In this document: positions 35,951-45,154 of the stretch, piece by piece | Position numbering within the stretch: the stretch's first letter is position 1 | How the letters are laid out: every line of letters begins with the position of its first letter | Source: Blautia sp. | Lineage (GTDB): Bacteria > Bacillota > Clostridia > Lachnospirales > Lachnospiraceae | Direction: 5' to 3' | Assembly (NCBI GenBank): GCA_026169535.1 | Contig: JAPFCU010000084.1 | Location: 21,506-85,505, forward strand | Length of the DNA stretch: 64,000 nucleotides | Made by a program: the position numbers and the translations under genes | The notes under the pieces: generated by a model | Database searches by the model: none | Seen by the model: only the letters and a program-made list of their open reading frames with translations | What the model was told of the DNA's origin: nothing

Positions 35951-36580
35951 TTATGTCTGCTCCTGAAAAAGCTGACGCAGTTTTTTTAGCGCGTTTTTTT
36001 CGATCCTGGATACATAGGATCGGCTGATATGAAGTTTTTGGGCAATGATCTTCTGTGTTTGTTCAGGAATACCGTAGAGACCATAACGCAGACAGATAAC
36101 CTGATATTCTCTGGGAGTAAGAGCAGAATCCAGAGATGCAAGCAGAAAACGGATATCCTGACGGGCTGCATAGGCATCTACAATATCTACCGGCGGGCTT
36201 TCGATAATATCCAGGAGGCTGATTTCATTCCCTTCTTTGTCAGTGCCGATCGGTTCATATAATGAAACTTCCCGGGAATGCTTTTTTCTGGAGCGCAGCA
36301 TCATAAGAAGCTCATTATCAATACATCGTGCGGCATAGGTGGAAAGTCTGGCAGATTTTGCCTGGTCAAAGGTAGAGACTGCCTTGATCAGTCCGATGGT
36401 TCCAATAGAGATCAGATCGTCCAGATCCTCCTCAGGACCCTGATATTTTTTGACCACATGAGCCACAAGACGGAGATTCCGCTCGATTAGAATATTTTTT
36501 GCCTCCAAATCTCCCTCCTGGAAGCGTTGAAGGTAGTACTTTTCTTCGGCTGATGTCAGAGGTTTCAGGAAAGTCTTCAA
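35951..36580 (-). CDS. sigK: Sporulation sigma factor SigK
   Basis: 209-residue late mother-cell sigma factor. Region 2 reads LVAHVVKKYQGPEEDLDDLISIGTIGLIKAVSTFD, region 4 ALTPREYQVICLRYGLYG and KLHISRSYVSRIEKNALKKL. A short pro-sequence precedes LTSAEEKYYLQRFQEGDLEAKNILIERNLRLV. The start is a TTG (36580) after GAGGTG. The frame is continuous, so there is no skin-type insertion as in some Bacillus and Clostridioides strains. Confidence 0.9.
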   Translation of the reverse strand: MKTFLKPLTSAEEKYYLQRFQEGDLEAKNILIERNLRLVAHVVKKYQGPEEDLDDLISIGTIGLIKAVSTFDQAKSARLSTYAARCIDNELLMMLRSRKKHSREVSLYEPIGTDKEGNEISLLDIIESPPVDIVDAYAARQDIRFLLASLDSALTPREYQVICLRYGLYGIPEQTQKIIAQKLHISRSYVSRIEKNALKKLRQLFQEQT

Positions 36581-36749
36581 GTCTTCACCTCAAAGGGGAT
36601 TTCATTATAGTCTATGTCCGGGACAAGAAGTTCGTGCTTTTCCATCAAAAAGAAGCTGGTTCTTGACGGAAATTAGAATGAAATATATACTTGAAGATAT
36701 AAAAATCGTATAGAGCAGAGAATGATACCTGTATAAAGGAGGGTGCAAT

Positions 36750-37634
36750 ATGAAGGTATTGAATTTTGGATCATTGAATCTGGATTATGTGTATCAGGTA
36801 GAAAGTATTTTGATCCCAGGGGAAACGCAGGCCTCAAAAGACAGAAAGACATTCTGCGGAGGAAAGGGACTGAATCAGTCGATTGCTCTGGCAAAAGCGG
36901 GGATTCCGGTCTATCATGCGGGAATGATTGGAGAAGAAGGCGATATTCTTCTGGAAACATGTCGGGATAATGGTGTAAATACAGAGTTTATCCGCAAGAT
37001 ACAGGGACCCAGCGGACATACAGTGATCCAGGTGGATAAGGATGGACAAAACTGTATACTTCTGTTTGGAGGAGCCAACAGAAGTATCACGAGAGAATTT
37101 GTGGATCAGGTACTGGAGAATTTTGAAAAGGAGGATCTTATCCTGCTTCAGAATGAGATCAGTGAACTGGATTATGTTATTGACAGAGCATATGAAAAAG
37201 GAATGACGATCATCCTGAATCCGTCTCCTTATGACAAAGGGCTGGAAAAATGTGACCTTTCAAAGGTGAGTCTGTTTTTGGTAAATGAGATTGAAGGATA
37301 TCAGATTACAGGTGAAAAAGAACCGGATAAAATCCTTTCCAGGATAAAAGAAATTTATCCTGATGCACGGGTAGTACTGACTCTGGGCGGAGATGGATCT
37401 GTTTTTCAGGATCACACAGGAATTTACCGTCAGGGGATCTACAAGGTAAAAGCAGTAGATACTACTGCAGCAGGAGATACATTTACGGGATATTTTATTT
37501 CTTCTCTGATAGACGGGCTTCCGGTGGAAGAAGGATTGAAGCTGGCAGCGAAAGCCTCAGCCATTGCAGTGTCAAGACCGGGTGCGACAGCTTCTATTCC
37601 TATGAAGGAAGAAGTTTTAAACACCATATTGTAA
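36750..37634 (+). CDS. PfkB-family carbohydrate kinase, ribokinase-like
   Basis: 294-residue sugar kinase: MKVLNFGSLNLDYVYQV, GGKGLNQSIALAKAG (signature 1), DTTAAGDTFTGYFISSL with the catalytic Asp (signature 2). Resembles RbsK, phosphorylating ribose or a similar sugar with ATP. GGAGGG is seven bases before the ATG. No ribose transporter adjoins; the next gene, 40 bases on, is the DUF5717 cluster, which may be incidental. Confidence 0.88.
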   Translation: MKVLNFGSLNLDYVYQVESILIPGETQASKDRKTFCGGKGLNQSIALAKAGIPVYHAGMIGEEGDILLETCRDNGVNTEFIRKIQGPSGHTVIQVDKDGQNCILLFGGANRSITREFVDQVLENFEKEDLILLQNEISELDYVIDRAYEKGMTIILNPSPYDKGLEKCDLSKVSLFLVNEIEGYQITGEKEPDKILSRIKEIYPDARVVLTLGGDGSVFQDHTGIYRQGIYKVKAVDTTAAGDTFTGYFISSLIDGLPVEEGLKLAAKASAIAVSRPGATASIPMKEEVLNTIL

Positions 37635-37673
37635 ATAGAAACACTAGATAAAAGGACAAAAAGGTGAACCATA

Positions 37674-40600
37674 TTGAAAAAAAAGATTGAACAAATACTC
37701 AGCGGAAAATTCAGATACGAAGAACCGGAGCTCCTTTTTTCTCAGGAGAGACTGGAAATTTCTTTGAAGGCAGGAGATGCTGTCAGAGGAGAGCTTTATC
37801 TGGGAACGGAAGATGATGAAAAAATCCAGGGCTACATAACCTCCTCACATCGAAGATTTGTACCTGGAGCCGGAAAATTTTCAGGGACAACTGTATGTAT
37901 TCCCTATGGAGCAGATGGAAGCGGTATGCTGCCAGGTGATGTCTGCAGTGGCTGGCTGTGTATTACCTCCAGTATAGGAGAGTATAAGATACCGTTTGAA
38001 ATAAAAGCAGAAAAAGAGAGTTTTCAGGGTGCCGCAGGAGAATTAAACGATATGGAGAACTTTCGGAAGACAGCCAAAAAAGATTTCCGAAAAGCATATC
38101 ACCTTTTTACCGGCAGTTGTTTTTCTGCAATGATGGATCAGGCAGAAGAAAAACAAAAAGCTCTTTTTATGGGACTTTCACAGCAGCCTGTTACATACCA
38201 GCATCTGGAAGAATTTTTTATTGCACTGAAGGAGAAGGAGCCTGTTTCAATTTCACTGAAAACTGTGAAAAATGAATTTTATGAGCTTGCAGAGTCAATA
38301 CAGGAATCCTTTGATATCCAAAGGAGCGGCTGGGGACATTTAAGGCTTGATATAGAATCAGTAGGTGACTTCCTGGAGGTAGAACATCATGTAGTAACCC
38401 AGGAGGATTTTATCGGAAGTACCTGTCATATCGAATATGTGCTTCATGCAGACCGGCTTAAAGAGGGAAACCAGGTTGGGCAGATCATAGTGAGCAGTCC
38501 TTATCAGAAACTTGTGTATGAGGTAATGGCTTCCCGGGGACCTCGTGTAAGAGTAGATGTACGGGCAGAAGAAAAGCGCCACAGAATTGCATTGATAAAA
38601 GATTATCTGGAATATCGGGAAGGCAGAATGGATTTTAACACCTGGACCGGGAGCAGCCATTTTATTTTGAATCAGCTTCATGCCTCAGGATGTGATTATC
38701 CGGATTATCAAATGTATGAAGCATATATCGATCATCTGGAAGGTAAAGACACAGAAGCTGTTGAAATTCTGAAAAAATATGAGAATAAGGAGTTTTCCAG
38801 GGAGGAGCTGGAGCTTGCGGGTATTTACCTGTATCTTTGCAGTGTAACAGGACTGTATAGAGATAAAACGCAGGCAGTATGGAGAATCCAGAATTTTCAT
38901 ATGCAGAAAGCAGATAGCTTTCAGCTTTTGTGGCTTCTGATCCAGATGGACGGCGGATATAAAAAGCTTCCGTCCGAAGCCATTTTTATGATGGAGGAGC
39001 AGTTTGAGAGAGGATGTACCAGTCCGCTTTTATATATGGAGGCATGGCAGTGGATCAGCAGAGATATTTCATTGTTCCACAGACTTAGTCCTTTCTGGAT
39101 TCAGGTATTTCGGTTTGCAGGAAGACGGAAACTTCTCACAGAAGAACTGGTTATGCGTCTTGCTTATCTTTCCGGTTACGAAAAGAACTTTTCAGGAAGT
39201 CTTTATCATGCTCTGGAGGCAGGATACGAACAGTTTCCTTCAGAAGATGTGCTGGAGGCGATCTGTAAATATATTATGAAGGGAAATCCAAGGAAAACTG
39301 AGTATTTTCGGTGGTTTTCTCTGGCAGTACAGCAGGGTCTCAGGCTTACCAGACTTTATGAATATTATGTGGAAACAATGGATATCACTTATCAAAGAGA
39401 GCTTCCCAAACCACTTTTAATGTATTTTAATTATAATGATAAAACACTTGGGGACAGCAGGCGTGCTTTTGTATATGCAAGCGTGATCACATATAAGGAA
39501 AAGGAGCCTCTGATCTACGAAGGCTATAAGGAAACAATGGAAAAATTTGCCCGACGCAAGCTGGCGGAAGGACAGATGGATGAAAATTATGCGGTTCTCT
39601 ATCAGGAATTTTTGTTTGATCCGCAAAATACATCAGATGCAGAGCTGCTTGCACGAAACTTGTTTACCTGCCGGCTTTACTGTGATGATAAAAAAATCCG
39701 TCAGGTCATTGTTTGTCACAGTCAGATGAAGAAAGAAGAAATTTATCCATGTGTAAAAGGTGTGGCATATCCAAGAATCTATACGGAAGATGCCGTGATT
39801 CTTTTTCAGGATGATAAGCAGCGCAGATATGCTTCTACAATCCATTATAACCTGAAAAAACTTAACGATGACAAGGCTGCGGTTTTAAAGGTATTAAAAC
39901 TTGGGACAGAGGAACCGGGAGTACTGCTCCATCACTGTGAAAAAACGGGAATGAATGAGGAGAATCTGGAATATTTTTGTAAAATCACAGATTCTCCGGC
40001 TTATTCAGACCAATATAAAGATAAAATAAGAAAACGGCTGCTTGACTATTATGCGGAAAATGTGCAGGGAGATGAGCTGGATCATTATCTTCAGAAAATG
40101 GATTATAGAAAATATATAGCAGTTGACCGTCCAAAACTATTGGAAGTGCTGATCGGCCGCAGGATGTTCCGCCAGGCAATGGCGCTTGTGGAAGAATACG
40201 GATATGAAGGATTGGATTTGGGGTGTTTGCTGAAACTTACCAGCCGCATGATACTGAAGGCAGATATGACAGAAGATGATGAACTTCTGGCTCTTGCTTC
40301 GGAAGTTTACCGGCAGGGCAAGTATGATGAAGTAATCCTTCATTATCTGATGCTATATCGGTTTGGACCGATAGATGAGCTGCTCTCCATATGGAAAAGT
40401 GCAAAAGGCTTTGAAATGGATACCTATGATCTGGAGGAGCGGATTCTTTCACTTTTGATTTTTTCTTCTGATTACAGGAAAGAGGGAGAGGCTGTTCTGG
40501 AATCCTATGTAAAGCAGTCCGGCAAAGAACGAATCATAGGTGCATACCTGACACAGGTAGCTTATGGAATCTTTGTTAAGGAATATCCAATGACACGTTT

Positions 40601-41219
40601 TATACGGGAACGTCTGGAATATGCATGGGAAAACAGGTGGCCGTTAAATAGAATCTGCAGGCTGGCTCTTTTTATGGAACTGTCGAAAGAAAAGGAACTG
40701 AGTGAAAAATACCGGGAAATGATTCAAACATTTTTGGAAGACTGTGCCAAAAATCATATGGAATTCGGATTTTTCCGAAGATTGCCGCCGGAACTCCTCA
40801 GTCCATGGCAGCTGGATGACAAAACATTTGTAGAATGCCATGGGCATCCGGATGCAAAGGTTACCTTGTATTATGCACTGGATGCCGGTCTGGGAAAAGC
40901 ACGGGAATATAAAAGTGAGCCTGTCCGTAATATTTATCAGGGGATTTTTGTTAAGACTTTTACATTATTTTATGGAGAAACGCTGCATTATTATTTCCGT
41001 ATTGAAAGAAATGGAGAGGTAAAAGAAACGGCAGAACGTACAGTAACTATGAAAAAAGTAGAAGGAACACCGGGAAGCAAGTATCAGCTTTTAAACAGGA
41101 TTCTTTCTGCAAGACGCCTGGATAAGACAAAAGAAGTTAATGACGGGGTAAAACAGTATCTTTGCCAGGAGCAATATGTAAAAGAAATGTTTACCATAGA
41201 AAAGGAACAGGAAGAATGA
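37674..41219 (+). CDS. DUF5717-family large protein
   Basis: 1181-residue cytoplasmic protein recognised as DUF5717, a Lachnospiraceae-type family of unknown function. TTG start (37674) after AAGGTG. The first ~120 residues are beta-rich (RLEISLKAGDAVRGELYLGTEDDEKIQGYITSSHRRFVPG, KIPFEIKAE), repeated again near 200-300 (GWGHLRLDIESVGDFLEVEHHVVTQEDF, IEYVLHADRLKEGNQVGQIIVSSP); these look like paired Ig-like domains. From ~305 on it is a long alpha-solenoid of TPR-like helices, ending in another beta segment near 1090-1145. No signal peptide or membrane helix. Its stop overlaps the DUF5716 start. Confidence 0.85.
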   Translation: MKKKIEQILSGKFRYEEPELLFSQERLEISLKAGDAVRGELYLGTEDDEKIQGYITSSHRRFVPGAGKFSGTTVCIPYGADGSGMLPGDVCSGWLCITSSIGEYKIPFEIKAEKESFQGAAGELNDMENFRKTAKKDFRKAYHLFTGSCFSAMMDQAEEKQKALFMGLSQQPVTYQHLEEFFIALKEKEPVSISLKTVKNEFYELAESIQESFDIQRSGWGHLRLDIESVGDFLEVEHHVVTQEDFIGSTCHIEYVLHADRLKEGNQVGQIIVSSPYQKLVYEVMASRGPRVRVDVRAEEKRHRIALIKDYLEYREGRMDFNTWTGSSHFILNQLHASGCDYPDYQMYEAYIDHLEGKDTEAVEILKKYENKEFSREELELAGIYLYLCSVTGLYRDKTQAVWRIQNFHMQKADSFQLLWLLIQMDGGYKKLPSEAIFMMEEQFERGCTSPLLYMEAWQWISRDISLFHRLSPFWIQVFRFAGRRKLLTEELVMRLAYLSGYEKNFSGSLYHALEAGYEQFPSEDVLEAICKYIMKGNPRKTEYFRWFSLAVQQGLRLTRLYEYYVETMDITYQRELPKPLLMYFNYNDKTLGDSRRAFVYASVITYKEKEPLIYEGYKETMEKFARRKLAEGQMDENYAVLYQEFLFDPQNTSDAELLARNLFTCRLYCDDKKIRQVIVCHSQMKKEEIYPCVKGVAYPRIYTEDAVILFQDDKQRRYASTIHYNLKKLNDDKAAVLKVLKLGTEEPGVLLHHCEKTGMNEENLEYFCKITDSPAYSDQYKDKIRKRLLDYYAENVQGDELDHYLQKMDYRKYIAVDRPKLLEVLIGRRMFRQAMALVEEYGYEGLDLGCLLKLTSRMILKADMTEDDELLALASEVYRQGKYDEVILHYLMLYRFGPIDELLSIWKSAKGFEMDTYDLEERILSLLIFSSDYRKEGEAVLESYVKQSGKERIIGAYLTQVAYGIFVKEYPMTRFIRERLEYAWENRWPLNRICRLALFMELSKEKELSEKYREMIQTFLEDCAKNHMEFGFFRRLPPELLSPWQLDDKTFVECHGHPDAKVTLYYALDAGLGKAREYKSEPVRNIYQGIFVKTFTLFYGETLHYYFRIERNGEVKETAERTVTMKKVEGTPGSKYQLLNRILSARRLDKTKEVNDGVKQYLCQEQYVKEMFTIEKEQEE

Positions 41220-42463
41220 ACGAGACACGGGATTTGATTATTGGAATTGACCTTGGAAAAAAATATTCGCAGATCTGTTATTATGACCGGAAGGCGGAGG
41301 AATCCCGTTCTCTTCCGGTAAAAGTGGGAAGCAGCCTTTATGAAACACCTACCTGCCTGTGCAGACGGGCAGATCAGGGAGATTACTGTATTGGACTGGA
41401 AGCAGAATATTTTGCCAGAGAGAAAGGTGGATTTTTAGTAGAAGATCTCTATCACATTTCCATGAGCAAAGAAAAAATCCAGGTTGCCGGAGACCAGAAA
41501 GAGCCCTGGGAGCTTCTGGGGTATTTTTTGAAGGGAATGCTGCAGTTTCTGGGTGTTTCGGAGGTAGAAAAAAATATAAAATACCTTACAGTCACTATGG
41601 AGACTATGGATTCAATCCAGGTGAAGAACCTTCAGAAGGCAGCAGAATTTCTGGGAATCGAAGAGGAAAAATTCAGCCTTTTAGATTATGAAGAAAGCTT
41701 TTACTATTATGTTCTGACTCAGAAGATAGAGACCTGGAACCGTAGCGTGGGATGGTACAGTTTTAAAAAAGACAGGGTGCTGTTCCGTAAACTGGCAATG
41801 AGTTCAGGAACAAAACCGGTGTTTGTAAGGCTGGTGAATCCTATAGAAGCATCTCTGAGAGAACTGCCGGAAGAGAGGGACGAAGATTTTTATAAATTTA
41901 TAAAAGAAACACTGGGAACAGAGCTTTATTCCAGCATTCAGATGAATGGCGAAGGATTTGACCAGGAATGGGCGGTGAAATCAGTAAAACTTCTTTGTTA
42001 TCAGAAGAGAAAAGTATTTTATGGGAATAACCTTTTTGCAGCAGGTGCATGCGGAGCCGGTGCAGAAAAATGTATTCACAGAAGACTGAAAGGATACCGG
42101 TATCTGGGAAGTTCCCTGGTTGTAAAAGATGTAGGAATGGAAATGCGAGTAATGGGAGCTCCGGTTTACTATCCTCTTCTTGAAGCCGGCACAAACTGGT
42201 ATGAATGCAAAGCTTCCTGCGAACTGATCCTGGACAATACGGAAGAACTGGTCTTTGTGGTGGGAACTATGGGAGAAACCGAAAAAAAACGAATGGGTAT
42301 GCTGCTTCCGGGGATTCCAAAACGTCCAAATAAAACAACACGTATATCTTTGAAACTTCAGTATATTTCAAGAAAAGAATGTCAGATTACGGTAAAAGAC
42401 CTGGGGTTTGGTGAGATGTTCCCGTCAAGCGGAAAGGTTTGGGAGGAGATTGTACAGTGGTAA
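41216..42463 (+). CDS. DUF5716-family actin/HSP70-like protein
   Basis: 415 residues. The start LIIGIDLGKKYSQICYYDRK is the phosphate-1 loop of the actin/HSP70/hexokinase ATPase fold, and GSSLYETPTCLCRR resembles the DnaK segment that follows it; later regions are diverged and no clean phosphate-2 motif was found. ATG at 41216 overlaps the DUF5717 stop (ATGA), which argues for stoichiometric partners. Could be an ATP-driven switch acting with the solenoid protein, by analogy with HSP70; unproven. Confidence 0.83.
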   Translation: MNETRDLIIGIDLGKKYSQICYYDRKAEESRSLPVKVGSSLYETPTCLCRRADQGDYCIGLEAEYFAREKGGFLVEDLYHISMSKEKIQVAGDQKEPWELLGYFLKGMLQFLGVSEVEKNIKYLTVTMETMDSIQVKNLQKAAEFLGIEEEKFSLLDYEESFYYYVLTQKIETWNRSVGWYSFKKDRVLFRKLAMSSGTKPVFVRLVNPIEASLRELPEERDEDFYKFIKETLGTELYSSIQMNGEGFDQEWAVKSVKLLCYQKRKVFYGNNLFAAGACGAGAEKCIHRRLKGYRYLGSSLVVKDVGMEMRVMGAPVYYPLLEAGTNWYECKASCELILDNTEELVFVVGTMGETEKKRMGMLLPGIPKRPNKTTRISLKLQYISRKECQITVKDLGFGEMFPSSGKVWEEIVQW

Positions 42464-42476
42464 GGGAGGAAGACTT

Positions 42477-43259
42477 TTGAGCGGATATATTTTATGCCAG
42501 ACGAAAAAAGCAGATTCGCCGTATTTTATCGAAAATATCAGTACGAATATCTATACTCTGGAGGAACTGTGCTATTATCTGTATCACAATCTGTATCTGA
42601 TAGATGAAACTATCATAAATAAGGATCTTTGCGACTGGATCCAGAATGAACTGAATCTTGGACGTCTTGCAGCTAAGCTGAGGACAGTTGTTGGAAAATT
42701 CAGCAGTGCAGAAGATATCCTTTACCCTGTGTTTAAGGAAATTAATTATCTGACATATGAAGAACTGAAAATTTTGAATGGCAGAATCCAGAGACTTGAT
42801 CGGGAATCCGTTCCCGTACGGGAAAAACAAAAAGGAGATGCCCTGATGGAAAACGGCATGTATGTGCATGCCATACAGGTGTATCAGAAACTGTTGGAAA
42901 GAGATGACCTGAATACTTTCAGAGATGGCTTGGAGGAAAGCATCTGTCATAATCTGGGATGTGCATACAGTTATCTTTTTCAGATGGAAAAGGCATTGGA
43001 ATATTTTGAAAAAGCATATGAAGCAGGACATGAAAGGAAGCGTCTGAAAACGTATCTTTTGGCTGTATATAACATACGCAGCAGGGAGATATATAAAAAT
43101 ACAGCGGCTCGGATGGGGGCAGATAAGGAGCTTTTGGAGGAAATAGAAGAAGACCTCGTAAGATTGGATTCGCAGACCCCTTCTATGACAGAAGAGAGAA
43201 CCTCAGACCTTCTTCTGGAAACGCTTACGGAAAAATATCACAGAGCGACAGGTTCGTGA
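42477..43259 (+). CDS. TPR-containing third gene of the DUF5717/5716 cluster
   Basis: 260 residues, not recognised by name. TTG start (42477) seven bases after GGGAGGA. N-terminal half helical (LEELCYYLYHNLYLIDETIINKDLCDWIQNEL, LRTVVGKFSSAEDILYPVF); residues ~120-215 carry TPR-like repeats (ALMENGMYVHAIQVYQKLLER, ICHNLGCAYSYLFQMEKALEYFEKAYEAG). Directly follows DUF5716 by 13 bases. Probable adaptor of the same system. Confidence 0.75.
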   Translation: MSGYILCQTKKADSPYFIENISTNIYTLEELCYYLYHNLYLIDETIINKDLCDWIQNELNLGRLAAKLRTVVGKFSSAEDILYPVFKEINYLTYEELKILNGRIQRLDRESVPVREKQKGDALMENGMYVHAIQVYQKLLERDDLNTFRDGLEESICHNLGCAYSYLFQMEKALEYFEKAYEAGHERKRLKTYLLAVYNIRSREIYKNTAARMGADKELLEEIEEDLVRLDSQTPSMTEERTSDLLLETLTEKYHRATGS

Positions 43260-43275
43260 AAAATCAACAAAATAG

Positions 43276-43304
43276 TAGACGAATCCGCTGTAATCTGGTA
43301 AACT
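43276..43304 (+). promoter_or_regulatory. Possible promoter of fba
   Basis: TAGACG (43276-43281), 17 bases, TAAACT (43299-43304), 60 bases before the ATG; modest consensus match. Confidence 0.45.
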
Positions 43305-43364
43305 AAAGTTGTATTTAGGGAAAGCCAAAAGCTTTTTCCCGTGAAAGATTAGGAGGAATTTATC

Positions 43365-44228
43365 ATGTTAGTAAACGCGTCAGAAATGCTGAAAAAAGCG
43401 AAAGCAGGTCATTATGCAGTAGGACAGTTTAATATCAACAACCTTGAGTGGACAAAGGCTATTCTGCTGACAGCACAGGAAAATAATTCTCCGGTTATCC
43501 TTGGTGTTTCCGAAGGTGCAGGAAAATACATGGCTGGATATAAGACCGTTGTAGGTATGGTAAAAGGAATGATCGAAGAGCTGAATATCACAGTTCCTGT
43601 TGCCCTTCATCTGGATCACGGCAGCTACGAAGGATGCCTGAAATGCGTAGAAGCAGGATTTACTTCCATCATGTTTGACGGTTCTCATTATCCGATTGAA
43701 GAGAACGTAGAAAAAACTAAAGAACTGGTTAAGATCGTTGCAGACCATGGAATGTCTCTGGAGGCAGAGGTTGGTTCTATCGGTGGTGAAGAAGACGGCG
43801 TTGTAGGTATGGGTGAATGTGCAGATCCTAAGGAATGCAAGATGATCGCAGATCTTGGTATTGATTTCCTTGCAGCAGGAATCGGTAATATCCACGGAAA
43901 ATATCCGGAAAACTGGGCTGGATTAAGCTTTGAGACTCTGGATGCTATCCAGCAGCTTACAGGAGATATGCCTCTGGTACTTCACGGAGGTACAGGTATT
44001 CCGGCTGACATGATCAAGAAAGCAATTGACCTTGGTGTTTCCAAGATCAACGTAAACACAGAGTGCCAGCTTTCCTTTGCAGAAGCTACACGTCAGTATA
44101 TCGAAGCAGGAAAAGACCAGCAGGGCAAGGGCTATGACCCACGTAAACTTCTGGCTCCTGGATTCGAAGCAATCAAGGCTACTGTAAAAGAAAAAATGGA
44201 ACTTTTCGGATCTATTGACAAAGCCTGA
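43365..44228 (+). CDS. fba: Class II fructose-1,6-bisphosphate aldolase
   Basis: 287-residue zinc aldolase of glycolysis. MLVNASEMLKKAKAGHYAVGQFNINNLEWTKAIL, zinc ligands in ALHLDHGSYEGCLKC, EAEVGSIGGEEDGV, HGKYPENW and VLHGGTGIPADMIKKAI. AGGAGG before the ATG. Codon use is strongly biased (few rare codons), fitting high expression. Single-gene unit ended by a strong terminator. Confidence 0.98.
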   Translation: MLVNASEMLKKAKAGHYAVGQFNINNLEWTKAILLTAQENNSPVILGVSEGAGKYMAGYKTVVGMVKGMIEELNITVPVALHLDHGSYEGCLKCVEAGFTSIMFDGSHYPIEENVEKTKELVKIVADHGMSLEAEVGSIGGEEDGVVGMGECADPKECKMIADLGIDFLAAGIGNIHGKYPENWAGLSFETLDAIQQLTGDMPLVLHGGTGIPADMIKKAIDLGVSKINVNTECQLSFAEATRQYIEAGKDQQGKGYDPRKLLAPGFEAIKATVKEKMELFGSIDKA

Positions 44229-44271
44229 GATCAACAGAACAGAGCGTAATTTTATCGAAGATCAATGACAG

Positions 44272-44310
44272 AACACCGGGAATGCTGTATGCAGCGTTCC
44301 CGGTGTTTTT
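44272..44310 (+). terminator. Terminator after fba
   Basis: AACACCGGGAA (44272-44282) pairs with TTCCCGGTGTT (44297-44307), followed by T-run. Confidence 0.93.
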
Positions 44311-44392
44311 AGTGGAAGGGATTCCTGTATATTAAAATATACTGAAGAACGGGAGACTTGCATGGAAAACCTGTTCGTGGTAAGATGACTTT

Positions 44393-45154
44393 ATGAAAAA
44401 AAAGAATGATATTATTTTAATGGATTTTACAGGAACATATAAGGAGCAGCAGTTTTATCAGGAGGAAAGTGTTTCATGGGTGGAGGTACAGGAGCTTTCC
44501 GGATGTAACTGTTATTGTGACAATGAGGCACAGGAAACGTTGGAAGATTTTATCAGAGCGTATCCGGTAAGGGGAATACACTTTTTGGATTCCGGAAACT
44601 ATCATTATGTAAGTCTGTTGTGGCTGAAAAAGATTCAGGAGCCTTTTTGTCTTCTTTTATTTGACAATCATACAGATATGCAGCCTCCGGCTTTTGGAGG
44701 ACTGTTATCCTGTGGAGGATGGGCGGCCGAGGCTCTTGAGACACTTCCTTTTCTTCGTGAGCTGATCCTGGCAGGACCGGATCAGGCATCTTTTGACCAG
44801 ACGGAACCTGTTTCAGGTAAACAGATCCGGTTCCTTTCAAGAGAACTCCTCAGAACAGAAAAAAAAGAGACTCTGCTGAATTTTTTTCGGAATCTGCCGG
44901 AGGGACTGCCGGTTTATGTTTCTGTAGATAAGGATGTATTGTGTCCGGAGGATGCTTCTACAGATTGGAGTCAGGGGGATATGAAACTGATGGATCTGGA
45001 GGAATATCTGAGAGAGGTTTTTGGCAGAAGAAGAATTCTGGGCATGGATGTGTGCGGAGAATGCTCTGCTTCAGGAAATCTATGGCTGAATGATCTGGGA
45101 AATAAAAAAATGCTTACTATATGGAAAGACTGGAGGGATTCCCATGAAAAATGA
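44393..45154 (+). CDS. Divergent arginase/agmatinase-family protein
   Basis: 253-residue ureohydrolase-fold protein. Binuclear-metal motifs are recognisable: LLLFDNHTDMQ (for DxHxD) and VSVDKDVLCPED (for SxDxDxxDP), with GMDVCGE near the end. The first ligand loop, normally GGDHS, reads SGNYHY. Arginases are ~300 residues, so this is short at the N-terminus. The usual substrate is a guanidino compound, but the substrate here is uncertain. No clear ribosome site. It overlaps lgt by 11 bases. Confidence 0.75.
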   Translation: MKKKNDIILMDFTGTYKEQQFYQEESVSWVEVQELSGCNCYCDNEAQETLEDFIRAYPVRGIHFLDSGNYHYVSLLWLKKIQEPFCLLLFDNHTDMQPPAFGGLLSCGGWAAEALETLPFLRELILAGPDQASFDQTEPVSGKQIRFLSRELLRTEKKETLLNFFRNLPEGLPVYVSVDKDVLCPEDASTDWSQGDMKLMDLEEYLREVFGRRRILGMDVCGECSASGNLWLNDLGNKKMLTIWKDWRDSHEK

